A stretch of 64,000 bases of DNA from Drosophila pseudoobscura (GCF_009870125.1 NC_046680.1:18743501-18807500); one strand, 5' to 3'; shown: positions 1-15,210, counted from the stretch's first letter. The notes: generated from the sequence alone by a model not told the origin. A program made the numbers and translations.

Positions 1-655
1 TGTCTCCTGTCTCCTGTGCCTGTGCCTGTGCCATGCATGCCTTGTATCCTTAACGAAATTGTGATTAAGTGTTTCAATATCGAAGTGACGAAAGGCAAAA
101 CCTGACAAGCCAACAAGCCAACAAGGACTGGCCTCGGAAAGAGACAGAGACATGGCCAACTACAACTCAAACTCCAACTCCGACTCCGACTGAAACTCAA
201 ACGATGGCGAACATCGCTGCAACGTGCAAAATAATTAAAAATCAGCGAACGTTTCGCCCCAACATATCCCCCCTAGTAGCACCCCCTTCCCAACAAGATC
301 GACGCCCGCATCGAGCGGCTGGCGAGTGCGAAAAAACGCCATTTAAAGATGCCACAAAGCCGCAGATAAGCAGAGACAATGCCGGACCGGGACGGCCCTA
401 GTGGTGCGATGGCAGCGATCCCAAAACCGGTTGACAAAATACGCTGGATGCGAAACCTGGTATGCGATCAGTTGGAGCGATAGCCAGATCCAGACCGAGT
501 CCCAGACGATCGCGGAAGAATTTCTTGCCAAATTACGAGCCCGTCCAACAGCTACCCTGCTACGCAGCCCCGACCCGATCAGATCCAACAGGCACGTCCC
601 CAACCCGTTCCATACGAACAGATCAGAACAGAAGCGTCGTCCACGATCATCGCAG

Positions 656-680
656 GGACTTGGACTTGGACTTGGACTGG
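656..680. repeat. GGACTT hexamer tandem repeat
   Basis: About four tandem copies of GGACTT, with the last one imperfect, are read directly from the sequence. The tract is non-coding. Confidence 0.9.
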
Positions 681-835
681 GGGCATGCTCATGAGCATCA
701 GCGACATTTAATTATATTTCATTTCATTTTATTTTACTGCTCCAGCTTCTGATGGTGGTGGTGGTGGATGGTTTTTTCGGTAATGCCTGCTGCACTCGAC
801 TCGACTCCACTTGAGTCGCCTCGCCTCGCATCCCG

Positions 836-855
836 TCGCATCGCATCGCATCGCC
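836..855. repeat. GCATC pentamer tandem repeat
   Basis: Four near-perfect tandem GCATC units lie within a longer TCGCC/TCGCA-rich stretch. Confidence 0.9.
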
Positions 856-980
856 TCAACGCATTAATGATGACTTTGCCCTGAATTGCAGAGGCATACA
901 CTCAATAATAACAATAATCATAAAGGGGAGAACCAGCAGCGGTCGTCGCAAAAGCAGGCAAATCGCCAATTGGCAATGGC

Positions 981-1010
981 ATGCCCATGCCCATGCCCAT
1001 GTCCATGTCC
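981..1010. repeat. ATGCCC hexamer tandem repeat
   Basis: Tandem ATGCCC units degrade into ATGTCC and CTGTCG units. They explain the Met-Pro and Cys-Pro dipeptide open frames seen on both strands. Confidence 0.9.
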
Positions 1011-4000
1011 CTGTCGATGGCGTTGTCGATGTCGAGGACCAGATCGGCCATGTCTTGTCGCCGAGCCTTGATTATGCGCGCGTTCCTTGCTCATCGCTCG
1101 TCCCTGCACTCCCATTCCGGGCTCCCTGCAACGTCCTCATTATTTCTACTCGTTCGTCATCAATTTGAGATCATTGCTACTGGTGCTCCGGCTGCGAGTG
1201 GACAGGCACTGAGACACTGGGACTCGGACTGGGACTACAGAACGGAGCCAGAGGAGACGAGAAGGTGTCGAGTGCTTGAAATGTTTTAAATACAAAAATT
1301 AATAAAGCTCTCTCGTGGCCGCCAAGTGTGTTGGCATTTTCCATTCTTTCAATTACCAGCATGAAGAAGTATTTTCCCCCCGATGAGAAAACCTGGCAAA
1401 TTATTAACTTAACACTTGATGTCCACTTAAAGCGATCCATCACGGGCCAGGAGTGCAGGCCAAGGAGAGTGGGAGGTGGATGTGGTATGGAGATATAGTA
1501 GGAAAATGCTACGAAAGTTGGGAGGGGATAGGAGATATTTATCTGTGTTCTATAATTCTTCAAGTTTTGTATTCAAATACCCGAAAAAATAGTGTAAATT
1601 TGACTTAAGCACCTGCGCTGACAGTCGGTACAGGGCTGTACCCCAGCCCTTGACCAATGATTATTTCACCGTTTACCTATGGGAGAGTCACAGCTGACAG
1701 CGGACATTCTTCCGAGTTGGCAACCCCGAGGGATAGGTAGAGGAAAGCGGTGACTGCAGTGACAACCCCGCATGGGACTTCCCTGCCGTTTGTCAACGAC
1801 ATCCTGGCATATGTAGGTGCCCTTGCCAATGCCAAATGCCAAGCATCGAACGTCGAACGTCGAGTGCCGAATGCCAAATTACAATTTCAAGTTCAACATG
1901 TCGGGGCGGTATAATTTCCTCGATTGCAGCAATACCACTACTCTGGCCCGGCTGGAAAACTCGTCCATGTGTGACCTGCCTCTGGCTGCCTGCTAACTGT
2001 TTCACATGATCCTTTGTGCGGCTCCTGGCCTGCCATCCCTCTATGGCCCTGCTCTGGCCCCGGTCCGTGTTGCGCTTGAGGAATTCCTTGCTCAGCAAAT
2101 TATTACCTACACATATGTCCCGTCGCAGCCCCGTACCTTCTCCCGCTCTGTTTGTGTGGGTTACTCCAATTATAAGTCAATTAAATAGGTTAAAAGTTAG
2201 AAATAAAAACGGATGAGCAGCCAACAGGAGAAGGGACGAATGGGCGATACCAGGGGACACAATTTTGTCACGGCCAAATGAGCAGGAAACAATTTATGAA
2301 GCTCACAAATTCTCATGAAGAGGATCCAGTAAATGACTGACTACCTTCCGGCAAGCCGCTCTCATTCTACTGTCTGTCTACCGATCGGCTCTCCATCGCT
2401 TGCTCGGCTTATGTAATCGTTCGATTCTCAAATTAGTCTCACTTGAGATCTATATATTTTATTTATCAATCAATAAAAAGAGCGCCCCGTCCCAATGCCG
2501 AGATTCATGCAAATTCTAAACTGATTCTCGACTCTCGCGCACAATTGGCTCATTGATCAATCATTTAAGCAAACCAAGAGCAAAGCAATCAAGTGATCTG
2601 TGAGCCTAATCGACACCCAAAGACGGCCACACTGCTACGTCAAACAGGGGAGGGCAGCGGGGGCTGTGGCGGTAGAGGTAGGCGCAACCATCAAGTGGCA
2701 GCAAACGATTTTAATTCAATCGCACCAATTAAGCCCGTAGGCGCCCCCAAAACCGAAACCGAGTCCGAAAGAAGAGCTCCTACAGGGCCCCGCTCTAGAG
2801 ATGTGCGAGTTATGCGCTCAATTAACTGAAATACTCGTATCTGTATCACACATAGATGTAAATAATCGCACAGCCACTGGACAATTTGCGTCACAACCCC
2901 TACAGGGAGGGGCTCCGGCTCCAGCTCCTCCATCGCTCGGATCGGAGGAATTTCTCGAAAGCAAAGTTCAACATTTCGTTCGCTTCGCTCACTAATCTGT
3001 CGGGGTCAATCGATGTTAAGTAGAATCACGAATACCAAATTAATTGATGGCGTTGATATGGAGCAGCAGCCACAGCTACCAAGCATCCCGAGTTCCAACC
3101 ATCTGCTTCAAGAAACTCTCTCTTTGATGATCCATTCCATCCAGCCTCCACTCCACTCCAGCTCCACCTCCTCCGCCGCCTCCACCACATCTTTCTCTGA
3201 TGTGTGTCAATATGTGGTGTGCTGCCACTCATATCTGTGTACTTCTAACACTCACTGTGTGACGATTGGGTGTATGCGTGAGTGTCAAATGGGTAAATAA
3301 TACCCGGTTCATGTTTTGAATTAATTCTAATTGAGATTCATTTGTAAGCAATCAGTTAGATTGTTCAGTGGCGATCTCTCGGCTTACACACAGATATACA
3401 GATATATAGATGGATGGATCTTAAGCCAATGTCATAGATTGTGTTCTTCTTCCTACAGCTCCCTAGCCCAGTTCTTCCATAGACTGCACAATTAAACATT
3501 GAACCGCTCCTTCCCGTAGCTTTTTACCCCTGCCCCTACACGTGCCCCTACACCTGCCCCTTTCCCTGTCCATGCCCCGGCTAAATGCCGAACTAAATGC
3601 TGCCTATCGCTTGATAGACGTAATTAATAAGACACGCCAGCAATCATAATTGAAAACATGTCTTTTAGCGCCGAAAGCCTCGTAAGTGCAACACGTTGCC
3701 ATCGCCATCGGTGAGGGGGGCTAGTCGCCGACCTGCACCCATATCAAACAATCTTAAACTTAACAAGCCACAAAACACAAAACACTCCCCCTATTGTGGC
3801 ACCTCCCCCTTCCATTGCCCCCACAAACAGCTACTATATCATCTGCCATCTCTGCCCATCGACAATTGTTTGACTTTGCAGCAATGTTGCAAGCTGCAAA
3901 ATGCACTTCACGTCCGTCGGCGAGTCTCGGGCTCTCTCTCTCTCTGTCTCTGTCTGTGGGTCTGCGTCTGTGTGTGTGCATGTGTCTATTAGCAAAGACA

Positions 4001-7000
4001 GCTATGAAAATACCAGTTGCTGTTGCCACTTGCCGCCGTTGTTGCCATGTTGTGTTGCACGTGAGACGCAGACGAGCGTAAGATAAACAATTGCCTCTCG
4101 GACGGCAGCAACATTGGACGAAACGTGCGGCCAGCCAAATGCAATTAAGCTAAAAATGTGAAAAATATCCCCCCAGCGTTACTGGGGAAGGGGCAACTGC
4201 GGGAGTGGATATGCACATCCCCGCAGTGTACTCCAACCAGTGCTCCAGTATTCCAGCCTTGTCCGGGGCCACGGAATGGCTACGGCGTTAAATAAATATG
4301 TAAATGATGTCTGCTTTGCTTTAAATTGATAAAAGTTCTACGGGTTCTGGATTCCCAGAGAATATGTGTATCACAAATGCTATGGTTAGGGACTATATAC
4401 ATATGTATGATATAAAGTTTTAATTGGGATTAAACAGCAGGGATATAAGGAAGAAAAAAAAGATATGGAATGGAAAGCATACTGACAATAGTCTGCAGAT
4501 TAAATCGATTACAGTTGGATGCGATGCAGAGAGATATAACGAAATTAAATACAATACATTTTTATGCTTTAAAGGAAAACAGATGGGATGGAAGATGATT
4601 CGTTAGACACCTAAGAATGGAAATGGATTTAAAGATTAAAAAAGTGAAAGGAGTTGGAAGCAAGATTTCCGTTTGTAGCCCACACACGAAAGCCATTCCA
4701 AATGACTTGACTCCTTCGACTGATCCGCCGCGTCAGATGCTCTAATCCTGCGAAACAAAGCATAAAAAACACAGGAAAAGGATCCCTCCATCCTATAGAT
4801 TTTAATTTCAATTGCACAACATTTGAACAGCTGTGCGCGATAGGCAGCCGAGCAGGACCTGAACCTGAACCCGAACCCGCGAGTCCTTTCTGTAAGTGCA
4901 GTTGCGTCGGAGTCGGAGGAGTTTGCTTTGACATTCAGCTGAGCGCAAGTGCAGTAGAAGACAGGACTCGGGAACGAGGGAACCACGGAACTAGGGACCC
5001 AGAACTCACCTTAGCCCAGCCCGAGGGGTCTTGTAAGAGAAGGAAGGAAAAACAGGAAGCGGCCTGCAACTGGGCCTGCGACTGTGTCTGGGTAACGGCA
5101 AAGGAGATAGCCGAGAGCCCTACTTAGATAAAAATTGCAGAGTAGAGCAGTGCGAAACTGCATTCCCAATGTAACTGCATCGGGGGTGGAGGGGCAGCCG
5201 GGACAGCTGAGGCCGCCACCGAGGAGTATTCAAGTGGAAAAGAAGAGGATGAGATGCGGTTCCTTCCTGGGCCAAGTATGTGTGTCAAGGGCAGGCGCCA
5301 AGGAGCGTAGAGCTCTGGCTAAGGAGGCAGCCAGCTGACGGCGAGTCCGATTCCGATTCAGAGTCGAGACAGGAGTCAGGAGACAGGAGTCAGAGTCCGA
5401 GTCGAAGCAGGAGTCAGAGTCAGGGTCACACCCACAGCAGGACAATCGGCAATAAAACAAAACGAAAGCGAACGAGCGAAAGGGAAAAGCGGGAGAAAAC
5501 CGCAAGCCAAATTGACCGGACGCTCTTATTAATTTGCTATTAGCCATAGACAGACAGGAAGTTAACTTAATTTGTGTGGCTTTGGCCTAAACAGACAGAA
5601 AAAAAGAAACAGGGAAAAAAACAGAAAAAGTATACATCTGACAAAACAAAATGTTTTCTAAACAGGATGTGAAATGAGAGAAAGAGAGGAACGAACAGGA
5701 CATGTGAACACGACGACAACTTCAAAGGTCTAATGGAGGAGAGGTGGAGATTGAAAGTGACTAGTGAGGGATGAGAGAGAGAGAGGGAGGCAGTGAGCTT
5801 TCACCGTTAGCCTTAACGAAGCTTGATTAGATCAGGGATGTACCTGCACAAAGGACATGGATCCCATCTCTCTCTCATCCCGCACCCCAAATGGGGGACC
5901 AATTAAAATGTTTGCTCTAGTTGTGATAGGTCGCTTCCTCCGCCAGCTCCCACTCCACTCCCCCGAACAAGCCGTTCCATTGTTTTCGCTTTTGGCCATG
6001 GCATGAGGGGCTGAAGGAGCCAGCCAGAAGAGCATGAGGCGGCGACCAGACAGATCGCAAGAAAAAGACAAGGGAATAAAAAAAACAAAAGTCGTTAATG
6101 ATAAGAGACCAAATGACGTACAGCCCCCTCTTTTGCTCACGGGGAACGATTAGACAGGGGCAGAAACAGGGACAGAGACACACACATGCCAAGCTTCACC
6201 TTGGAAGTACGAGACGAGTATTCCCGTTTTTATTGCCCGAGCGACAGGAAGCACTCTGGCACTCAATGGGGGAAGAGCCTAAGAGCAAGACCTCTCCGGT
6301 ACGGCTGCCGCTGCGGCTGCTGCTTCTGTGGCACAAATGAGGTGCGAGCTCTCGATTTCGAGATTATCATATCAGAGCATACACATCGGATGTGGACTCG
6401 CAGCACCCTCGTTCGTGCTGCAAACAGCAGGAGGACAGCAGTGTCCTGGCCTACTTCTTACAGGCAGTCGCAGTCTTGCTCCTGCTGAAAGTGAAACCCG
6501 AGGTCTGACAGGAAGCCAGGAAGCCGTTTTCGACGTGTGCCAACTGTATTCTGGCCCTTACATCCAGCACGTGCTGTGGCCCTGGGCCCCATCGAAGCTG
6601 CATCCCCGTCAGTCGTTGTGACCAATGGATGAATGGTCCTGTTAATCGGTTATTGTTACGGGGCTCTCCGAAGGACAGTAGGTGGAAAGGAAAGTGGAGC
6701 CAGAGCTAGTCTCCCATTCAGGTGCGGTTCTCTAAGAGTTTCTCCAGTGTATTCTTTCCATCGTTTTTTGCGGCTGGCGTCAAACTTCCTGAACTCGTAA
6801 ACGCACAGCCTCGCCTCTGGAAGGGCGCATGGGAAGTGGATTTCCCTGTTTATTTCCCTGCTGTTTTCTCTTCGCCGTTCGCTCTTGCAATTGCGAATAA
6901 TGGTTTTATGCATTTGCTGACAGTTTTCAGGCGAGGCCAACACTTTTGTCCCGTTTGATTGGCTTAATTATTTGTAGACAAATGCCAGTGCCAGTGCCAT

Positions 7001-10000
7001 TGTCCCCTATCCGTGTGCCACCCAACTCCGATTCATAGAACATACGAACGAAAAAGAGGCAATTAAAGAGAGAGGGCGGGTATGGGGATGGGCTATGGGG
7101 CACTGTCAGTGAACACGCGCCAAATGTGCTGGCACGGGAGGGGACAGGAGGAGTAGGGGTTGGCCAGAGCCAGCTTGGAGTTGCAATTTCCTAGTTACGC
7201 GTGCGAATATGTTGCATGGCCAGGCCGAGTGGCAACACTCCACATGGCCTGTGGCAAGTAGCAAGTAGCAAGTGGCAGGCGGCAAGTGGAAAGTGGAAAA
7301 TGGCACCTTGCTGCACCGTGTCTGGCGTCGCATTTAATGCTTTTCTTGGTGTGAATTAATTTTATTGCCTAATTGTCTCTCCGCGACACATGTTGCAACT
7401 ATTAAGCGCATTTTAAACAGGCCCAACTATGTAAGTTTATGGGCTTTGCTCTCGAGGACCACGCCTCAACAGGCCCGCACACACCACCAAACCCCACCAC
7501 GCGCCCCGCGCCCCACGCCCCACGCCCCAAGCCCTAATGCTCGCGACTTTACGAGTGTTTGCCCGAAGACATATGAATTTCTCTAAACCGAAATATATTT
7601 CCCGCACGGTAGAAAATTTTTGGCGACACTCGGAATCGGTTTCTGCTCTAAACATCGGAATATGTCTTTATTTTTAAGCAGAAACCGTTTTTGCAGCCCC
7701 AAAAAATCACCGCTCAAACAGGAAATGCTCGGTAGGAGAGCCATTTGAGTGTTTCGGGGAAATTAAGTAAGCAGCAAAAGTGGCCGTCGTTTCAATATTC
7801 ACATCCCTGATGGTGGTAAGCGGGTGAAAACTATCTTAGCCATCTGTTCAACTTCAAAGATCTTTAAAATTACTTTATGTTTCTCCGAGTAATGGGTACA
7901 TTCCTATCTTCAGGCCCTCAAAGTTTTTAGAAAACGATCAATTTATTCGGTCTTAGTTAGCTCTCTACAGTACGAAGATACATATCTTTTGCATCTCTCA
8001 TCAGCATTTCAGCTGTTCCGACTTCGACGTAGACCTGCTGACTTGTCTAGGACCTCCATCGCCATCGCCCTCAGTCGAGTGTCACCCTCACCTGTTTGCA
8101 TTGCCATAGCTACAGGGATCTACAATATACGAGTGTGTACATGTACACGTACTCGTATCTCCCTCTATCTCTCTGGCCATATCTGGCTATCTCTCTTTCT
8201 CTAACAGCTCCCCTCTCCCTTAGCGTATTTTATTAATTGCACGTGGGGGGACCTTTGGTGGTTGTCTCTGTGTCTTCTAGCCGTTTTTTTTCCGGTTCCA
8301 GTTCTCCCCTCATTCCTGGCCTTTGGCCATTTGGCCAGGCCCAGAAACGTTTTTTTTTACTCTTTCTGGCCCTGGCCCTGGCTCTGGCCCTGTCTCGGGG
8401 TCCGTCTCTGGGTGAGTTTCCTCATAGCGTTTTTCCTTAGCGCTTCCCGCTCATTTTTTTCTGTTTTCTTCTTTGGCACAATGGGTTAACCCACACACAA
8501 ACACCCAAACGGACACACGCACATTTGATCACTTCCCCGACGGCGTTCGTTTAGCTCGATTACGCTTCCGGTTGCTGCTGCCCTGCCTCTTTCGCCCCTC
8601 CGCATGTATCTTCCTTCTTCCTCTTCTTCATTCTTCTTGTGCCTCCCGATCCTGCAATCGAATGACACAATTTCTGTTTTGTCATCTGCCTCTGTTCCCG
8701 GTTCCCTGTTCACTGGTCCCTGTTCCCTATTCCCTGCCGTGAGCGCTTCCTCTTCTCTCATTGTCATTAGCCTCCTTTTCTCTTCATATCGATCTATCTC
8801 TCTCTCTCTCTGTCTTTGTATGTATGTGTAATGATCTTGGCAATTATATGTATAGGTGTGCGTGCTGCAAAGGCAAATCCATTGTCTGGGCAGGGAGCAG
8901 AAAACATAAATTATGGGATAATCCGACATAAGCGTATTTCCATGATCTGTACGAGTCTCTTCGGGTAAGGTGACAGAATGAACGAATAATTGAATGTTTG
9001 GGGCATAAATAAATTAACGATTGAGTGAATGATGGAATGACTGGGAGACCGAGACCGTTGACAACTTCCTGCTGGGGGAAGGGGACTATCGACTCCCGCC
9101 GACTCTTTCCAATTAGTGTTTTCTGTGATTGCTCCACATACAGATTAGCTAACATTCACATCACATTACCCCGCCCACATGGCGTGCCATAACTAAACCG
9201 TTAGCACCCGCCAAAGCCCCCAGCAGCCCCTCTGCAGTTTTGGACAGCATTGGATTAGGTTTAGCTAACACGCAAAGTTTAGCCAAGCCAGGTTGCATTT
9301 GCCGTGTGGGGACCACCACTACGAACAAAATACGATGACACCGATAAGCGGCTATCGTCGTCTGACATGCAACCGATGACCCAGGCATAGGTGGCATCGG
9401 TGTAGGAGTGAGGGTCACCTGGTAAAGCTTTCAATTTGTACAGGAATTGATTTGCCTTTTCAGTGTTAGTACTAGGGTTATTGTCAAGCACGCAACCCCA
9501 CCTATCCATGAATCTCGCTGATGAGCTACGGGGATTTGACGTTTGGTCAACACTTTGTCAGCCACACAAATCTCTGGTGGACGAGGGAATATTTACCCAG
9601 CCCCTATGCGAAGTTCTTCTTCTGAAATCGTACGGACATAGGACTTGGATTGGGATTCAGACTCGAAATCAGAATATGATATGATTGTGTTAATTGTGTG
9701 TCCAATCAATCAAGTTCTGTTTGCTCAGAGACACACTCCCAGTCCCCGAATCGGGGGCGCTTCATTAAGATAGCACTGGAAATTTATCGAATGCCATGGC
9801 TCGATTTCGGGCACATTTCGATCTTGGACCTGCCGCTGGTGGTTATCTTCGGAGCGGAGCGGTCAAATCGATACCGAAACTGGCGCATAATTCCCAGAGA
9901 CCCGTGCGATTAGATTAACCCGCCGACAGTGTCGGGGCATTTGATATAAACTTAGGAACCTAAATGGATAGTAATTCTTTGGGTTTCCAGTCTGTCCAGT

Positions 10001-10297
10001 CCATAATCATGTCGAAAGGTTTCTGATAAAAAGGCAAACACAGTAATTTACACATTTAGATATATGTATGTACATGTCACATGTGTACATATGTACATGG
10101 AGAAGGAATGGGGATGGGGATCGGCGACTGATTAGATTTGGATAAAAGGCGGCTGGTCACCCCTTGTATAGATTAAAATTGGTTAATGATCGATTTATCG
10201 TCTTGCTGGCGACTTAATTGTGGGCCTCGATTACGGTTCTGATTAAAATTATGAATATACTCATATTGAAGCCTTATGGAACCAGAGGTGAGATTTC

Positions 10298-10319
10298 AGA
10301 GAGAGAGAGAGAGAGAGAG
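10298..10319. repeat. GA dinucleotide microsatellite
   Basis: An uninterrupted GA run of about 11 units. Such runs can bind GAGA factor in flies, but no function is shown here. Confidence 0.95.
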
Positions 10320-10602
10320 GAGTGGAGAGCCAGAGTCAGAACGGGTCTGAAAGAGAGGGCTAGTCTAGAGACGGGACAGATAAGTGGATTAGCTGATTCA
10401 CAGTAGCCAAAGCGGTAAACCATCGATCGCCAATAAATCGTCGGTAATTTGAAGCAATTTAGTTATTGACAGCGGAGCGGGGAGTGACCGGGTCTCTGAG
10501 TAGCTGATCGTCTGAGTGGCTGAGAGGGGGGAATGTGCAAGTAGCTTATTTTCCCGTATTCCGCTTTCTGCTGCAAATTCAAACTAATCCTCTGTAAGAT
10601 GT

Positions 10603-10630
10603 CCACACACACACAAACACACACACACAC
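10603..10630. repeat. CA dinucleotide microsatellite
   Basis: A CA run interrupted once by AA. Confidence 0.95.
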
Positions 10631-13007
10631 CGATACGAAGACGGAGAAGAAGTGCTGAGCATTTCCTCTCCCCATTAGTAGCAGAACGAGAGGGTAAGAA
10701 AGAAAGAGAGAGAGCGATCGCTGCTGGGTGATCGCCACTTCCTGGGCATCGTCGTCGTCGTCGTCCGCTGTTAATGTGTGACTTTTGCTGTGTTTTCCAG
10801 CGACATTAATTTCGTGTGTTGGATCTTAAGCCGGATTTAGTTAAGCAGCTCAGCGATCGTCGGGCGAGCAGCGAGCAACGATCGCCGCATTAAGTACGCT
10901 TCCAGAGGCTTCACCAGCTCCACCTCCAGCACCAGGTCCAGCTCTGGTCACATTTTGTTGGGCCTGCTTAGGAAATATAATCCCTTTTGTCGATGACCGG
11001 CCTGATCGCCGCTTACTCACTGTGCTGTGATGGTGATCACCTGTTTGGCTTGCCAGCGATATTGATATGCTCTCTCACTCTCTCCGCCCGGCTCCCTCTC
11101 TGTCACTCTGCCACCGTGGGTCTCTTTTATAATGTGTCGCACATTAGTTAGCAGTTAATACTTTAAATAAGACGAGGTTACCGACATTTTGTTGGCTCTG
11201 ACTCGGCTTGAAAGAAATATGTATGCTGGGACTTGCTTGTCTGAGCCGATTGTGGCTGTGACTTGTAGAAATCGTTGCCTCTGGCTTGCCTGTTGGCTAC
11301 TGGGTCTTTGCTGCTGCTTTTCTGCTTCAGCCTCTGCTTCTGCAGCTTATGATTTTCAACGGGGCGTATTAGTGATAAATAATAAATCTTCAACACCAAA
11401 AATACCTTCGTGTAAGCCCCACAATGTCATCGTGATCGGCGCGGCAATCAGAACCAAAGTTTATAAGCAGCCAAAACTCACATCTATACTATATATACAG
11501 ACGTTCATATGGCATACAAACGTACATATATATACATATGTACATAAGTCTATGCCGCAAGATATTCATTTCATTTCCACTTGTCATAATTTTCAAAACA
11601 TTCGGATATTTATGTGAATCGGGATTTGCCTGCCTGCCTGCCCCATGTATAAATAGTTGCAGAGGGGAAAGAAACTCGTCCAGTGTCTATATGGAACAAG
11701 CTAAATCCACTAATTAAGAATGAGAAAGGTGACAATGGGGGTGGAAGCGCTGGGAGGTGCTCTCGGAGATGCGTAAATTGTATAAAATTCGATGGTTTTT
11801 CCGTGTTTTGTCAGGGTCTGCGCATTCCGATTAAGCTGAATGATAAATTGCCAAACAAATATCTGGAGACATGGAGGGGAATTTCGGATTCTAGATACAC
11901 TCCATTTTCTCCTACAAGTTAATTTCCCAAACTGGTTATTATCACTCCCTCGAACTTTTCCATTTCGGCTATTTCGTGCTGTACTCTTTCTGTTTTTTTA
12001 TCAGCGTTTGGCTCGCCTTAAGCTACAAAGCCTGAACCGCTTTTATCGCAATGTCTTACAAATCGTTTTATCAAGGTGTCATTAGCCAGGGAACCACTAC
12101 AAAAACAACAACCACAACAACAAGACAGCCCGAAAGGTGTTTTATGATAAGTGCAGAAAGAAAAACTCAACAAGTCGAACACGTTTTGTTGATTATCTGG
12201 GCAGCAGGAGAGCCGGAGAGCGGCCCCTTTGAAATTGGGGAATAGAGAACCCGAAACATGAACATGAACCGAAAACCGAACACGGAAAATTGGAGAGAAT
12301 TGATTTAAGGCCGCTGCAAGTGCCAAAAAGTAATGAAGAAATAGCAATAGAAACAGAAATAGAGAACTTCAGCCGACAACCTGACAGCTTGTAATTAACT
12401 TAAAGCGTTTTCGTTGTCTCCGATACGAGTATCTGGGCTGGGGATGCTTTTCATACGCTTATTTCCCGTTCCGGCGAACGCTCTCAGTTTGATTGGAGCT
12501 CAGAATCGGCAACAGAAGCTGACGCAGAATCTGAATGGGGATCAGAATCGGAATCGGTATCGGAATCAGGGGCCAGGTCCAGCTTCAGCTCCAGCTTCTT
12601 ATGTTAATAATCATTATAAATTATTATAATCCAATCGGCTTTGAATAATTAATAAACCCCCTTTTTATATATATACATATATCGTTTGTATGCAAACTCC
12701 GCGAAGGCGCATAATCGGGCGGTAAAAAGCCGCTCAACTGTCGAATGGAGAGATCGGGGTTAGAGGTGGTTAGCGGTGGTTAAAGGGGGGAAGAGATGAG
12801 TTGAGAAAGCGTAGAATGAAATGCTAAAAATGTGTTACAATCAAGAGGAAGAAACGCTGAAGAGATCAACGTCGCAAAGGGTAGAGAGAGAGGGAGAAAT
12901 GGTTGGGGAACATGCTTAAGCCCTGATAAATACGGAATGCCCCAACAGAATGAGTTTGGAAAAGGTGCTAGACCCCGATGAAGGCAGAGGACAATGGGCA
13001 GCGGCAC

Positions 13008-13011
<4 letters not shown>

Positions 13012-13040
<29 letters not shown>
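13012..13040. repeat. GA dinucleotide microsatellite
   Basis: The longest uninterrupted GA run in the window, about 14 units, within the inferred intron of the left gene. Confidence 0.95.
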
Positions 13041-13044
<4 letters not shown>

Positions 13045-13766
13045 ACTGAACGAGGAAGAAAAGCAGTGGAAGGCGATGGGGGAGGAGATGATGGAAAGAA
13101 AGCCAACGAACAGAAGGCGTGCCCGTGCTCCAGCAACAACAAAGATGACAAACAGTTTGGACATTTATGAGCAGCATTTAATGGACATTTGACTACCGGA
13201 ATTTAACGAAACCGAAAACGTGGGAAGAGACCCGCAGGAGTGCGGAGTAGAAGAGACGAATGCATTGGGCTTCGGGAATCGGAATAAGAATCCGAATTCG
13301 TTGCACGGCCAGATTAAACCCGATTATCATTAGTCTTGGCTGCAGACGAGACGAGACAGATGAAGTGAATGGCTGGGATGCGAAGGGAAGGGGAGTGGAG
13401 GAAATGACTATTAGATGATCGGGCCCATTGAGCAGGAAGCACACACCAAAGAAGATTTCAATTAATAAATATTCCATTATCTGAGTTTCAGCCTTCCAGC
13501 ACTCACAGATTAGACAAAGTCGAACCATTTATAATTTATAAGACGTCCTATCTGGCGGGAATGGAAGAGGAAGCAGCAGAGGGGTGATCTAACCGTGTAT
13601 GAAGAGACAGCGACAGCGACCCCGCACGGCATTATCTATTCGTGGGCTTCAATATTTTCCCCTCAAAACAAAAAACCCAAAAAAAATTATCACAACAATA
13701 AAACTAAATGCTTAATAATTAGTTTGCAAAGCAAAAGAAATCACCAAAATGTGACACACACTCGCA

Positions 13767-13792
13767 CTCACACACACACACACACACACACA
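13767..13792. repeat. CA dinucleotide microsatellite
   Basis: A CA run of about 12 units, preceded by degenerate CACTCG units. Confidence 0.95.
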
Positions 13793-15210
13793 TACTTAAA
13801 ATCGTGTGGATTTGGTATTGAAAATGATTTGTTATACTTTACGAAAGAATTCCCATTTATTTATACCCATTCTGGCCATACTGGTTTACTATCTGGCCCG
13901 GCCGGAGGAGGAGGCGGAGGAGGAGGACGACCAACTTACGGCGTCTTATCTTAATCCCATTCACTAAGCATATGCGTCGACACATAAAACTGTCAAAAAT
14001 AGGAACCAGCCAAAAGCCAAGAAGAAGATGGGGAGAATCGGAGTGAGTCGAAGACGCGAATTCCCTAGCATATGCCCAATGGATTCCGAACCAATTTCAA
14101 CCAACTTTCCAACTAAATCTTAAGTCTTAGAGAACACAAAATATATCCCTCGGTTCCCCAAAACGATTATGGATCGTTTAGTTCCTCTTTTTCTGGAAAT
14201 AAAAGCCCTTTAATCAACGATCACCCCTAAGGGACCCGTATATTGCTCCCGAATGTGCTTTTCCGAATTTAGCTGAAGGCGTATCGAGGTTATATTTTTA
14301 ATCTTTATCCTCCTGTGTAAATGGCAGCGTTCTGATTAGAGGCCGGACCGGGTATTACGTTTTGGCTAGGGTATATGGCTCCATATAGGAGTGACTGTGG
14401 CTTTGTTCTGTTTGTTTCTGAAAGCTCTTCGATTTGGGCAGTACAATCATTTTTGTGGCATGATTCGGGCAAGAAGACAATGACGATAGGTCCCCTCCAG
14501 CCCCGCGCCACTGGATGACTTTGGCGATTGGGATTTGTTTAATTTACAACACTGAGGGGCCAAATCTCATTTGGAAATCAGATAGAAATAAAGAACATAA
14601 ATTCATGGATTAGTCACCCTGTTTTCATCCGATATTGTAACAATATCAACGAGTTTGACAACGGCAGTGCTGTTCTGTGCTGAGACCAAGGCAGAAGTCA
14701 GAATCGGAACACAGAGCCCCAGATAAATATAATAATTACACTCACACAACATAATCAATTATGTCTGCTAATAAACGGAGTCCGGAGCACAGAGATACAC
14801 AGATACAAAGATATCTGGTGTGTGTGCGAGTGTGTGCGAGTGTGTGAGTGTGTGACATGTGTATGAGTGATCCCCCACAACCCCTGCACTGAGGGTTGGA
14901 CTAATCACGCCAGCATGTTCATAATCAATTTTATCGCACTTATTTGGATTAATTGCGATATCACTGACAGCGACTGGGTGACGGGGCGCTCGAGACCCGA
15001 GCCACGATAAAACTTGGTGTACTCACACGGCGATGACGCGATGGCAAAGCCCAAAGAGTATTCAACGATGTACACACGGTGAATGTTCTATATTGTCGGA
15101 AGGCTTCATGCCCATACCCCGAACTCATCCCCATCGATATCTAAGTTTGGTATTGCGGCGTCATCGCCTTATGCCGAAATTACCAGCATTTGTCAAAGTT
15201 ACCGTCGGGA

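Noticed and set aside
8486-8929. 147-codon minus-strand open frame
   Set aside because: It is a translation of CT/GA-rich simple sequence.
13767-13792. Possible CRISPR-like or satellite array
   Set aside because: All repeats of this kind in the window are simple microsatellites without spacers.
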